A DNA stretch of 64,000 nt, taken from assembly GCF_022179065.1 (NCBI RefSeq), contig NZ_BPQD01000007.1, positions 372,001 to 436,000 on the forward strand. The letters are read 5' to 3'. Both the position numbers and the translations under genes were made by a program. The notes under the pieces were generated by a model. It saw only the letters and a program-made list of their open reading frames with translations. It was not told the origin of the DNA and ran no database searches. Positions 1 to 7,961 of the stretch are shown here, one piece after another (positions within the stretch are counted from its first letter, which is position 1; each line of letters starts with the position of its first letter). Origin of the DNA: Methylobacterium adhaesivum (GTDB lineage: Bacteria > Pseudomonadota > Alphaproteobacteria > Rhizobiales > Beijerinckiaceae).

Positions 1-630
1 GCTGATGCGACAGTCCACCGGCCCGGCCATGAGGGTCATGCTGCGCGGATGCGCGGCATCTTTCGATTGGGCCATCACGGCGGCGGCGGCCAGCGCCTGC
101 ACGGCCGGCTGGCAGACGGCGACGAGATGGGCGCCCTCGCCGATGGCCCCGAGGAACTGCACGAGGTGGTCGACGTAATCGTCGAAGCCGAAGGCTCCGG
201 CGGAAGCAGGCACGTCGCGGGCGTTGTGCCAGTCGGTGATGTAGACGTCGTGATCGGCGAGCAGGGTCCTGACCGTTCCCCGCAGGAGCGTCGCGAAATG
301 CCCCGAGAGGGGCGCCACCACGAGCACGGGGGGCTGAACGGTGTCGATGTCCTTGCGGAACCGCAGGAGGGTGCCGAAGGGCGTGGCGAACACGGCCTCC
401 TCGATCACCGGCACGTCGCGATTGCCGACCCGAACGGAGTCGATGCCGTAAGCCGGCCGGGTGAAGGTAAGGCCGGCGCGCATCATCATGCGGGCCCCCG
501 CCGACCACCACGACAACGGCTCCCGGTAGCCGGCGGCGGTCCATGGCGAGACCGCGTCATGGACCAGACGCCCCCATGCGCGGGTCTGTTCTGCCAGATC
601 CGTCTGGGCATCGAAGGCACGATAAAGCAT
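1..630 (-). CDS. phaZ: Intracellular polyhydroxybutyrate depolymerase, 5' part only
   Basis: The first 210 codons are present, starting at the ATG at 630; the gene continues past the window edge. The enzyme hydrolyses stored PHB granules in the cytoplasm. The N-terminus (MLYRAFDAQTDLAEQ), the WHNARDVP stretch and the VCQP motif around Cys173 fit the intracellular PhaZ family, where a cysteine replaces the lipase-box serine as nucleophile. The rest of the catalytic triad lies outside the window. The gene is divergent from a glutathione S-transferase gene. The family call is by recognition of these motifs. Confidence 0.85.
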   Translation of the reverse strand, partial: MLYRAFDAQTDLAEQTRAWGRLVHDAVSPWTAAGYREPLSWWSAGARMMMRAGLTFTRPAYGIDSVRVGNRDVPVIEEAVFATPFGTLLRFRKDIDTVQPPVLVVAPLSGHFATLLRGTVRTLLADHDVYITDWHNARDVPASAGAFGFDDYVDHLVQFLGAIGEGAHLVAVCQPAVQALAAAAVMAQSKDAAHPRSMTLMAGPVDCRIS

Positions 631-993
631 GACGCTCGAACTCCTACGCGGACGACCGGTTCGCGAAACGTCCGTGTGGGACGGGCAAGGCGAGAACCTT
701 GCCATCGGCGGGGCGTCAGGCTGATCTAGGTGAGTCGCCAACGCAACGGGCATGGTGAACAATCCCCCGTCGCTGTGGTACGCCTGCATCATACCGTTCT
801 TCCCGCCGGGCCGGCCGATATCGACCGGCAAGATAACGCCGAACTCCTTGTTCGAAGGTTGCACCCGGCACCTGAATGCCGCCCGTACGGCCTTAGACCC
901 CGGTTTGCCGGTGGTTCGGCACGAGTCTTGGATCACCCCGGCCTCGGGCCCCGGACGATGCCGAGGTCGGACCACAACCACCGGGGACCCCTC
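631..993. other. Intergenic region between divergent phaZ and GST genes
   Basis: These 363 bases separate two divergent genes and should hold both promoters. I see no convincing -35/-10 pair, no EcfG-type motif and no strong hairpin. The reading frames crossing it have no recognisable protein content. Confidence 0.5.
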
Positions 994-1650
994 ATGACGG
1001 CGGCGACACTCACGATTTCGAGTCGCAACTATTCGTCGTGGTCCCTGCGCGGCTGGCTCGTCTGCCGGATGGCGGGCCTCGACTTCGAGACGGAGCTGCT
1101 CTCGGGCAACGACGCGTCCACCCGCGCCGAGCTGCTCCATCTCTCGCCGTCCTTCCTCGTGCCACGCCTGTGCCATGGCGACATCGTCGTGTGGGACACG
1201 CTGGCCATCGCGCAGTACCTCAACGAGATCCGTCCCGAGGCCGGCTTCCTGCCCAAGGACCCCGTGGCCCGGGCCCATTGCCGCTCCATCGCGGGCGAGA
1301 TGCATGGCGGCTTCATCAACCTGCGCTCGGCCCTGCCGATGAACATCAAGGCCCGGCACACCCGGTTCCAGATCTTCAACGGCGCCCGCGGGGACATCGA
1401 CCGCCTCGTCACCATCATGGAGGAGTGCCTGTCGCGCTACGGCGGCCCCTACCTGTTCGGCGAGGCGCCGAGCCTCGCCGATGCGATGCTGGCCCCGGTC
1501 TGCTCCCGGTTCGTCACCTACGCCGTGCCGGTCTCGGCCGGGGCGGCTGCCTACCGCGACACTATTCTGGCCTGGCCCCTGATGCAGGAATGGATCGAGG
1601 CGGCGCTGGCCGAACCCGACGAGATCGAGGAACTCGACATGGAGTTCTGA
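994..1650 (+). CDS. Glutathione S-transferase family protein
   Basis: A 218-residue cytosolic protein with the usual GST layout. The N-terminal thioredoxin-like half carries the SSRNYSSWSLRGW glutathione-site segment and a VPRL cis-proline motif near residue 56. An all-helical C-terminal half contains the conserved LFGEAPSLADAMLAP segment with its N-capping aspartate. The start was chosen at the ATG just before TAATLTISSRNYS, because the open frame upstream shows no conserved sequence. It resembles the YfcF/maleylacetoacetate-isomerase-like group, but the substrate cannot be read from sequence. It is convergent with the two-component genes downstream. Confidence 0.88.
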   Translation: MTAATLTISSRNYSSWSLRGWLVCRMAGLDFETELLSGNDASTRAELLHLSPSFLVPRLCHGDIVVWDTLAIAQYLNEIRPEAGFLPKDPVARAHCRSIAGEMHGGFINLRSALPMNIKARHTRFQIFNGARGDIDRLVTIMEECLSRYGGPYLFGEAPSLADAMLAPVCSRFVTYAVPVSAGAAAYRDTILAWPLMQEWIEAALAEPDEIEELDMEF

Positions 1651-1663
1651 TCCCGCTCCGGGA

Positions 1664-3052
1664 TCACTCCGCCGCCATGCGCTCGGGTGCCGGCCGCACC
1701 GCACCCGCCGCCAGGGGGAGCTCCAGGCGGGCGACGAGGCCGCGCGGCTGCCGGTTCTCCAGGATCAGGCGGCCGTCATGGGCTTCCGCGATGGCCGCGA
1801 CGATGGACAGGCCGAGGCCGAAGCCGCTCGCGGTGTCGAGGTTGCGGGCCCGGTCGCCGCGCACGAAGGGCTGCAGCATCGCCTCGCGCTCCGCTTCCGG
1901 GATGCCGGGACCGTCGTCCCACACTGCCACCACCACCCGGTGCTCCGCCTGGGTGATGTGCAGGCGCGCGCCGCCGCCATACTTCACGGCGTTGTCGACA
2001 AGGTTCGTCACCGCGCGCTGCAACTCCTCGGGCCGGCCGCGCACGAGCACGTGACGGGTCGCCGCGACGCCGACATCGGCCCCGACATCCGCGAAGGCGT
2101 CGCTCACGGTCTGGACCAGGGAGGCGACGTCGATGAGCGTCACGGCGCCCTCGCCGCCCGTCTGACCGTCGCGCACGAAAGACAGGGCCGTCTCCACGAG
2201 GCCGTTCATCTGGTCGAGGTCGCGCAGGGTCATGGTCCGGGCGTGGTCGTCCTCGATGAACTCGGCCCGCAGGCGCAGGCGCGTGATCGGGGTCCGCAGA
2301 TCGTGGCTGATGGCCGCCAGCATCTGGGTGCGGTCGTCGACGAGGCGACGCACCCGGGCGCGCATGCGATCGAGGGCCTGCGAGACGGCGATCACCTCCT
2401 GCGGCCCGTTCTCGGGCAGGGCGACCACGTTCATCCGTGTGCCGAAGGCTTCCGCCGCTTGCGCGAGGCGCGCGAGGGGCCGGGTGAGGGCACGGGCCGC
2501 CCACATGGTGATCAGCGACAGGACCACGGCGAGGAACAGGAAGGTGACGACGATGGCCCCCTGGCGGATCGGCGGGCGGTCGTCGTCGGGCACGAGGGCG
2601 GAGAAGCGGGCGCCACTTGGCGTCACGACCCCGATCCGGATGCCGGGCGGCGTGTCGGCGGCCCCGAGATCGGAGAGGGTCAGGGGCCGGCCGAACCCGT
2701 CGCGCACGCGCTGCACCACGGAATGCGCCGCGAGGGCCTCGCTCGCCGTGCCGGCGGGGGCCGAGTCGGGCCAGGGCGCGATCCGCAGGGTCGGCAGGGT
2801 CCTGGCGGCGGCGTGCAGGAGGGCGTCGCGCTCCGCCGGCGCCGTGGCGTCGAGGAGGCGCGCGAGGGTGGCGATCCGGGTGGCGGCGACCCCCGGATGA
2901 TCATCGGGCCGCCACGGCTCGCGCAGGGTGAAGAACGCCAGCGTCGCCACCGCATGGGTCACCACCATGGCGGCGACGATGAGAAGGGCGATCTGCCCGG
3001 CGACGCTGCCGGGCCACAGGGCGGTGAAGCGGAGTTTGGCGGGGCTCCTCAT
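1664..3052 (-). CDS. Sensor histidine kinase (EnvZ-like)
   Basis: A 462-residue membrane sensor. Transmembrane segments lie near residues 19-43 and 166-188 and bracket a periplasmic domain of about 120 residues. A HAMP region follows, then an H-box (ISHDLRTPITRLR) with the phospho-accepting His250. The ATPase domain has an N-box (NLVDNAVKYG), G1 (WDDGPGIP) and G2 (GFGLGLSIV). The ATG overlaps the stop of the response regulator by 4 bp, so the two are translationally coupled. The order of domains and the H-box match the EnvZ/OmpR type. The signal sensed is unknown. Confidence 0.9.
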   Translation of the reverse strand: MRSPAKLRFTALWPGSVAGQIALLIVAAMVVTHAVATLAFFTLREPWRPDDHPGVAATRIATLARLLDATAPAERDALLHAAARTLPTLRIAPWPDSAPAGTASEALAAHSVVQRVRDGFGRPLTLSDLGAADTPPGIRIGVVTPSGARFSALVPDDDRPPIRQGAIVVTFLFLAVVLSLITMWAARALTRPLARLAQAAEAFGTRMNVVALPENGPQEVIAVSQALDRMRARVRRLVDDRTQMLAAISHDLRTPITRLRLRAEFIEDDHARTMTLRDLDQMNGLVETALSFVRDGQTGGEGAVTLIDVASLVQTVSDAFADVGADVGVAATRHVLVRGRPEELQRAVTNLVDNAVKYGGGARLHITQAEHRVVVAVWDDGPGIPEAEREAMLQPFVRGDRARNLDTASGFGLGLSIVAAIAEAHDGRLILENRQPRGLVARLELPLAAGAVRPAPERMAAE

Positions 3053-3765
3053 GTGCGCGTGACCTCCGGCGTGAACAGGTAGCCGCCCGAGCGGATGGTG
3101 CGGATGATCTCTGGGTTGCGCGGATCGCGCTCGATCTTCTGGCGGATGCGGCTGATGAGGACGTCGATGCTGCGCTCGAACGGCCCAGCGGCGCGCCCCT
3201 GGGTCAGGTCGAGGAGCTGATCGCGCGAGAGGACGCGGCCCGGGCGCAGGCAGAGGGCGTGGAGGAGATCGAACTCCGCCCCCGTGACGGCGATGCGCGC
3301 GTCCTCGGGGCTGACGAGCTGGCGCAGGGACACGTCGAGGGTCCAGCCGAGGAAGTTCAGGCTGCGCACGCCCGTCTCGTCCTCGCCGCCCGAGCCGCGC
3401 CGGAGGATGGCGCGGATGCGCGCCAGGAGTTCGCGCGGGTTGAACGGCTTGCCGAGGTAATCGTCGGCCCCGATTTCGAGCCCCACGATCCGGTCGATCT
3501 CCTCGGCCTTGGCGGTGAGCATGAGGACCGGCACGTTCGAGGTCGTGCGCAGGCGGCGGCACAGGCTCAGGCCGTCCTCACCGGGCAACATGAGATCGAG
3601 GACCACGAGGTCGACGCGGGCTTCGCGCAGGGCCTGCTCCATGGCGGGTCCGTCCCCCGCGACGGTGACGCGGCACGCGTTGGCCCGGAGATAGCGCGCC
3701 ACCAGGGCGCTGATCTCGCGGTCGTCCTCGACCACGAGAATATGAGGGGTCGCGGGCTGGGTCAT
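3049..3765 (-). CDS. OmpR-family response regulator
   Basis: An N-terminal receiver domain (ILVVEDDREI acidic pocket, VVLDLMLPGEDG phospho-acceptor aspartate, LTAKAEEID, and GADDYLGKPF with the conserved lysine) is followed by a winged-helix DNA-binding domain (VTGAEFDLLHALCLRPGRVLSRDQLLDL, then SIDVLISRIRQKIE). It is the partner of the sensor kinase, whose gene overlaps its stop codon. I chose the ATG at 3765, which begins MTQPATPHILVVEDD and gives the usual short leader. Another ATG at 3816 would add 17 basic residues; neither has a clear ribosome binding site. The target genes are unknown. Confidence 0.9.
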   Translation of the reverse strand: MTQPATPHILVVEDDREISALVARYLRANACRVTVAGDGPAMEQALREARVDLVVLDLMLPGEDGLSLCRRLRTTSNVPVLMLTAKAEEIDRIVGLEIGADDYLGKPFNPRELLARIRAILRRGSGGEDETGVRSLNFLGWTLDVSLRQLVSPEDARIAVTGAEFDLLHALCLRPGRVLSRDQLLDLTQGRAAGPFERSIDVLISRIRQKIERDPRNPEIIRTIRSGGYLFTPEVTRT

Positions 3766-3981
3766 GACGCGGGGCGCGGGCTCGGAACGGTTGGGTGTCT
3801 TGTTATGGCGGCTCATGCGGCCCGGGCGAAGGGGCCGGCGTCCGCCGATTTGTAAACGGCTGTTTCCGGGCCCACCGACGGATTGCCGGATGACGCGCCG
3901 ATTCTTATGTCGTGCTCGGTAGGACGCCGGTTTCCGTGAGGCTCACGGATGCGGATGGCGCCCCCTTTCGGGAGACGACCG

Positions 3982-4311
3982 ATGCAAAGCTCCGACCGTT
4001 CCGGCTCCAACCGGCTGTTCGACGATTTCGCCCGCCTGATGACGGACGCCGCCGGGGCGGCGCAGGGCGTTCGCCGCGAAGCCGAGACCGTGGTCAAGGC
4101 ACAGTTCGAGCGCCTCATCCGCGACATGGACATCGCCTCGCGCGAGGAACTCGACGTCCTGCGCGACATGGTCGCCGCCCTGCGCAGTCAGAACGACGCC
4201 CTCGCCCACCGCGTCGCCGTCCTCGAAGGCAAGTCCCCGGCAGGTGCCTCCCCGGCAGGCGCCTCCCCGGCGGGTCCGGCATCGGCGGCCGGCGCCACCG
4301 AGACTCTTTGA
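3982..4311 (+). CDS. ubiK: UbiK-family accessory factor (BMFP domain)
   Basis: A 109-residue protein. In characterised bacteria UbiK assists the ubiquinone-biosynthesis complex. The first 75 residues match the family: an amphipathic N-terminus (NRLFDDFARLMTDAAGAAQG), then a coiled coil (REELDVLRDMVAALRSQNDALAHRVAVLE). The tail is a short alanine-glycine-serine-proline repeat with ASPAG units. The ATG at 3982 has GGGAG about 7 bases upstream, better than the in-frame ATG 33 bases earlier. It lies upstream of a YbjN-domain gene and proC, an order common in related bacteria. The biochemical role here is inferred from family. Confidence 0.85.
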   Translation: MQSSDRSGSNRLFDDFARLMTDAAGAAQGVRREAETVVKAQFERLIRDMDIASREELDVLRDMVAALRSQNDALAHRVAVLEGKSPAGASPAGASPAGPASAAGATETL

Positions 4312-4623
4312 GCGGTTCGATCGAAAAACCGCGTGCTGCACGTTTTCCAGGCGGCCGCGCTTGTGCACAGGAAGGAACGGTGGACGGTCGCTTTCCTGTT
4401 CACCGACTTCCAGGCGCGCTTTGAAAGCCGAGTCCGGCGCGGTCTATAGTGAGTCATGACCTGATTCGCCTCTGCCCCGAACCACCCTGTTCCGATCACG
4501 ACTGAGATCGAACGCAACCGTTACGCGGATGCGGTCCGCCGGTCGGGGGAAGAACGGTTCCGGGGCGTGAGACCACAACACAGCACGCCGCCGATCCGTG
4601 CCGGATCGACACACTGGACCGCC
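4312..4623. other. Intergenic region between ubiK and the YbjN-domain gene
   Basis: These 312 bases contain a small hairpin directly after the ubiK stop (6-bp arms GCGGTT and AACCGC at 4312-4317 and 4327-4332) without a T-tract. No gene is recognisable. A GGAAC sits near 4376 but lacks a CGTT at the right distance, so I do not call a promoter. Confidence 0.45.
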
Positions 4624-5127
4624 ATGACCCAACTCCACATCGAAGATCACGACCGGCACGAGCATCCCCTCGACATCGTCGAGCGCCTCGCGTCGCTGCG
4701 CGACTGGATCTTCGACCGGGCCGAAACCGACGAGATGTCCGTCTCGGTCGCCGGGCGCTGGGCCGATTACCACGTCGCCTTCACCTGGATCGAAGACGTG
4801 GAGGCCCTGCACGTGGCCTCGGCCTTCGACCTCAAGGTGCCCGAGCGGCGGCGCACGGAGATTCTGAAGCTCGTCTCCCTCGTCAACGAGCAGCTCTGGG
4901 TCGGCCATTTCGACCTATGGTCGACGGACAGCGTGGTGATGTTTCGCCACTCGCTCCTGCTCACTGGCGGTTCGGCGCCGACACAGAACCAGTGCACCAT
5001 GATGCTAAAATCGGCCGTGGACGCGTGCGAGCGCTATTACCAGGCGTTTCAGTTCGTGATCTGGGCCGGCAAGTCGGCGCGCGAGTCCCTCGACGCCGTG
5101 CTGTTCGAGACCGAAGGCGAAGCGTGA
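4624..5127 (+). CDS. YbjN domain-containing protein
   Basis: A 167-residue soluble protein of the YbjN/DUF1790 family. It has a helical start (HPLDIVERLASLRDW), a beta-rich YbjN core (DEMSVSVAGRWADYHVAFTWIEDVEALHV) and the ELW-GHF-D segment typical of the family (VNEQLWVGHFDLWS). The family is related to type III secretion chaperone folds and its function is not settled. The ATG at 4624 is chosen because upstream residues are not conserved-looking. Its TGA overlaps the GTG start of proC by 4 bp, so the two genes are coupled. Confidence 0.85.
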   Translation: MTQLHIEDHDRHEHPLDIVERLASLRDWIFDRAETDEMSVSVAGRWADYHVAFTWIEDVEALHVASAFDLKVPERRRTEILKLVSLVNEQLWVGHFDLWSTDSVVMFRHSLLLTGGSAPTQNQCTMMLKSAVDACERYYQAFQFVIWAGKSARESLDAVLFETEGEA

Positions 5128-5936
5128 GCCGGCTTCCCGCCTCCCTCACCCTCGTCGGCGCCGGCAAGATGGGGGGCGCGATGCTGGCCGGCTGGCTGGA
5201 CGGCGGCCTCGATCCGGCCCGCACCACGGTTCTCGATCCCCACCCCTCCCCTGAACTCGACGCCCTGTGCGCGGCGCGCGGTCTGGCGCTCAACCCGGCC
5301 GAGGTGCCGGCCGCCGAGGCCCTGGTACTGGCCATGAAGCCCCAGGGCCTCGATGCCGCCGCGCCGGGGCTGGCGGAGCTTGCGGGGCCGGACACCCTTG
5401 TGGTGTCGATCCTCGCGGGCAAGACCATCGCGGATCTATGCACCCGCCTGCCCCGGGCCCGCGCCGTCGTCCGGGCCATGCCGAACCTTCCGGCCAGCAT
5501 CGGCCGGGGCGTCACGGGCGCCGTCGCGAGCGCGGAGGTCGACGCGACCCGGCGCGCCGAGGCGGATGCGCTGCTGGCCAGCGTCGGCGCCGTGGAATGG
5601 CTCGACGACGAGGGGCTCATCGATGCCCTGACCGCCGTCTCGGGATCGGGTCCGGCCTATGTCTTTCTCCTCGCCGAGGCGATGGAAAGGGCCGGTGTTG
5701 CCGCCGGCCTGCCCGCCGCCATGGCGGCGCGCCTCGCCCGGGCCACGATCTCGGGCGCGGGGGCGCTCCTCGATGCCACGGACCGCCCGGTCGGACAACT
5801 CAGGCAGGACGTGACCTCCCCCGGCGGCACCACCGCGGCGGCCCTTGCCGTGCTCATGCGCGCGGGCGGCGTGCCCGACCTCATGCGGGAGGCCGTGGCG
5901 GCGGCGCGGACGCGGGCGGGCGAATTGTCCGGATGA
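5124..5936 (+). CDS. proC: Pyrroline-5-carboxylate reductase
   Basis: This enzyme performs the last step of proline synthesis, reducing pyrroline-5-carboxylate with NAD(P)H in the cytoplasm. The 270-residue protein has the N-terminal Rossmann motif VGAGKMGGAM, the conserved AMPNLPASIGRG segment and the C-terminal signature (SGSGPAYVFLLAEAM, then DVTSPGGTT). Length is normal for the family. Translation starts at a GTG that overlaps the preceding stop (GTGA). The link to ubiK and the YbjN-domain gene is typical of related alphaproteobacteria. Confidence 0.95.
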   Translation: MSRLPASLTLVGAGKMGGAMLAGWLDGGLDPARTTVLDPHPSPELDALCAARGLALNPAEVPAAEALVLAMKPQGLDAAAPGLAELAGPDTLVVSILAGKTIADLCTRLPRARAVVRAMPNLPASIGRGVTGAVASAEVDATRRAEADALLASVGAVEWLDDEGLIDALTAVSGSGPAYVFLLAEAMERAGVAAGLPAAMAARLARATISGAGALLDATDRPVGQLRQDVTSPGGTTAAALAVLMRAGGVPDLMREAVAAARTRAGELSG

Positions 5937-6016
5937 GGCGTTTGCCCTAACGGCCCCACCGCTCCCACCCTACATGGAGAGGAGACGGACGAGGATCGCA
6001 GCCGCAAGGACCGCCC

Positions 6017-6769
6017 ATGCCCACATCATCCGCAACCGATACGACCGGGACCGACGTCGCGGTGGCGACGCCGAAGCTCAGCCCGCGCGAGGCCGCCGTC
6101 GAGGCGCTGATGCGGCTCGCCGCCGAGCAGCCCTGGGACGACATCGAAATCGGCGACATCGCCCGCGAGGCGGGCCTGAGCCTCGCCGAATTTCGCGAGC
6201 TGTTTCCCTCGAAGGGTGCCGTGCTGGGCGGGCTGGCGAAGATCATCGACCGCAAGGTGCTGGAAGGCGACAATACCGACCTTGCCGACGAGCCGACCCG
6301 CGAGCGCCTCTTCGACGTGCTCATGCGCCGCCTCGATGCGATGACCCCCTACAAGGACGCGCTGCGGCGCATCTCCTACGCGCTTCGCGGCGACCCGCTC
6401 TCGATGCTGGCCCTCAACGGCGTAGCCCTGAACTCCCACCGTTTCATGCTGGCGGCCGCCGGCATCAACACCGAGGGTCCCCTCGGACGGCTCAAGCTCC
6501 AGGGCGTGGTCATCGCCTTCGCCCGCACCGTCGAGGTCTGGCTCGACGACACGGATCCGGCGCTCGCCCGCACCATGGCGAAGCTCGACAAGGAGATCCG
6601 CAACGGCGAGCGCTTCATGGAGCGCGCCGACGACGCCCGTCGCCTCACCGCGCCGCTCCGGGCCATCGGCCGATCGTTCCTCGACCGCGGCTCACGCCGC
6701 CGCAACCGCGACACCCGCAACGACGATGAGGGCAATCCCCTCGGCGGAGACCCGGCGGCCGCCATCTGA
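6017..6769 (+). CDS. TetR-type transcriptional regulator
   Basis: A 250-residue protein. Residues about 22-70 form a TetR-like helix-turn-helix (AAVEALMRLAAEQPWDDIEIGDIAREAGLSLAEFRELFPSK, given here as two adjoining helices around the DIEIGDIAREAG turn). The rest is a helical ligand/dimer domain unlike any effector class I can name. The C-terminus is basic and low in complexity (SRRRNRD), which is unusual for the family. It follows proC by 80 bp and is convergent with the DUF4142 gene across a strong terminator. Ligand and targets are unknown. Confidence 0.8.
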   Translation: MPTSSATDTTGTDVAVATPKLSPREAAVEALMRLAAEQPWDDIEIGDIAREAGLSLAEFRELFPSKGAVLGGLAKIIDRKVLEGDNTDLADEPTRERLFDVLMRRLDAMTPYKDALRRISYALRGDPLSMLALNGVALNSHRFMLAAAGINTEGPLGRLKLQGVVIAFARTVEVWLDDTDPALARTMAKLDKEIRNGERFMERADDARRLTAPLRAIGRSFLDRGSRRRNRDTRNDDEGNPLGGDPAAAI

Positions 6770-6909
6770 CACCAGTTCGGGTTGATCGCTCCCCGTGGCT
6801 TCCACGCCCCGGACTCCCTCTCCCCCCAGGAGAGCGCGTCCGCGTTTCATCGCCGCATAAAACTGATCACTCAAGACCGTGTGGTTCGAGCCGAATCCCT
6901 CAAACGAAG

Positions 6910-6938
6910 AAAGGGCCGCCCCATCGGGGCGGCCCTTT
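6910..6938. terminator. Bidirectional intrinsic terminator
   Basis: A perfect 13-bp stem (AAAGGGCCGCCCC paired with GGGGCGGCCCTTT) closes a 3-base loop. A-rich sequence on one side and a T-run on the other let it work in both directions. It lies between the convergent tetR-type and DUF4142 genes, 23 bases beyond the stop of the latter. Confidence 0.88.
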
Positions 6939-6961
6939 CCGTTTCGGCCGATTGCTTCTGA

Positions 6962-7684
6962 TCAGCCGCCGATGCGGTCGGCGAGAACGGCCGAGTGGCC
7001 GTGCTGGTTGGCGATGTAGGGCAGCGCCTGGTTGGCGAACTCACGACCCTGGGCACTGTCGCCGTTGCGCGAATAGGCCTCGTAGAGACCCAGCGTCCGC
7101 GCATCCGAGCGGGCCTGCTGACGCGCGTAGGTGCGGTCGAACTCACGGGCACTGCGGGCGTTCTTGAGGGCGTCGATGCGGGCCTGACCCTCGGGGCCGA
7201 TGGCGACGCGGCGACCGGGCTCACCGGGGCTGTTGTCGACGAGGCCGACGCCGCCGAGCACGCCGCCGACGACCTTCTGCGCGATCCCGGCCGAGATGGT
7301 CACGGGTGCCAGGATCACGCCCACGGGGTTGTCGAGGCGCGTCTCGAAGGGCTGGCTGTCGGAGACGACGGTGCCGCCGGCGGTGAGCGAAGTGCCCTCG
7401 GGCAGCAGAGCCTTGGTGGTGGCCTCACGCTCGACGAGGACGTGCTTGGCGTAGTTGCGGACGTTCGGATTGCGCGAGCGCTCCAGGGCGATGCGGCTCG
7501 ACTCGATGCTGACCGCATCCGACTTCAGGGCGGCCGAGCGGAAGGCTGAGGTGTCGCGGGCCTCGACGGAGCTGCCATCGTATTGCGGCGCCACGCGGAA
7601 CGACAGGGGCTCCTGTGCCATGGCGGGGGTGCTCAGGGCGGCGACGGAGAAGCCGAGGGCGGCGAGAAGCTTGGTGTTGATCAT
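6962..7684 (-). CDS. DUF4142-type exported protein
   Basis: A 240-residue protein with a clear signal peptide (cleavage expected after ALSTPAMA, near residue 23). The mature part contains the DUF4142-like helical segment: FRSAALKSDAVSIESSRIALERS, then NPNVRNYAKHVLVERE, then later RARSAREFDRTYARQQ-type helices. A glycine-rich hydrophobic stretch (VGGVLGGVGLV) sits in the middle. Members are periplasmic and often stress-linked, with no known reaction. Its upstream region carries a perfect EcfG-type promoter, so membership of the general stress regulon is likely. Confidence 0.85.
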   Translation of the reverse strand: MINTKLLAALGFSVAALSTPAMAQEPLSFRVAPQYDGSSVEARDTSAFRSAALKSDAVSIESSRIALERSRNPNVRNYAKHVLVEREATTKALLPEGTSLTAGGTVVSDSQPFETRLDNPVGVILAPVTISAGIAQKVVGGVLGGVGLVDNSPGEPGRRVAIGPEGQARIDALKNARSAREFDRTYARQQARSDARTLGLYEAYSRNGDSAQGREFANQALPYIANQHGHSAVLADRIGG

Positions 7685-7749
7685 GGTAGAGGTCTGTCCT
7701 CACGCGCCTTGATGGCGCTTGTCGTGACTGAACGTGTTCGTCCCCCTGC

Positions 7750-7774
7750 AACGTTTTCTTAATGTGGGTGTTCC
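7750..7774 (-). promoter_or_regulatory. EcfG (general stress sigma factor) promoter
   Basis: On the minus strand this reads GGAAC, then 16 bases, then CGTT. That is the exact -35/-10 pattern recognised by EcfG-type sigma factors in alphaproteobacteria. The -10 element is about 65 bases before the ATG of the DUF4142 gene. The cognate regulators nepR and ecfG are at 39.5-40.3 kb. Confidence 0.8.
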
Positions 7775-7940
7775 GGCGCCTAGCGCATGACTGTGCTGCA
7801 GCGCACCGAGGTTTTCCTCGCGCGTCCTCCCTCCATCACGCTTCCTGCTGACGTGCACCACCACCGGCATCATGCGGTCAGTGTTGTACCCTGGCGGCCA
7901 CGACGGGCGATCGTTCGCGCATCCTGGGCCGTTTCGGGAA

Positions 7941-7959
7941 CGCCGAAGAACGTTCGGCG
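7941..7959 (-). terminator. Hairpin after polA
   Basis: A 7-bp stem (CGCCGAA with TTCGGCG) and 5-base loop begin 2 bases beyond the polA stop codon. There is no T-tract, so termination or mRNA 3'-end protection is only a suggestion. Confidence 0.4.
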
Positions 7960-7961
7960 GC

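Noticed and set aside
49-729. A 226-codon plus-strand frame at the window start
   Set aside because: The minus strand encodes a recognisable PHB depolymerase with the VCQP motif over the same bases.
4374-4400. GGAAC followed by CTGTT upstream of the YbjN-domain gene
   Set aside because: The -10 part lacks CGTT at 16-17 bases, so it does not fit the EcfG consensus.
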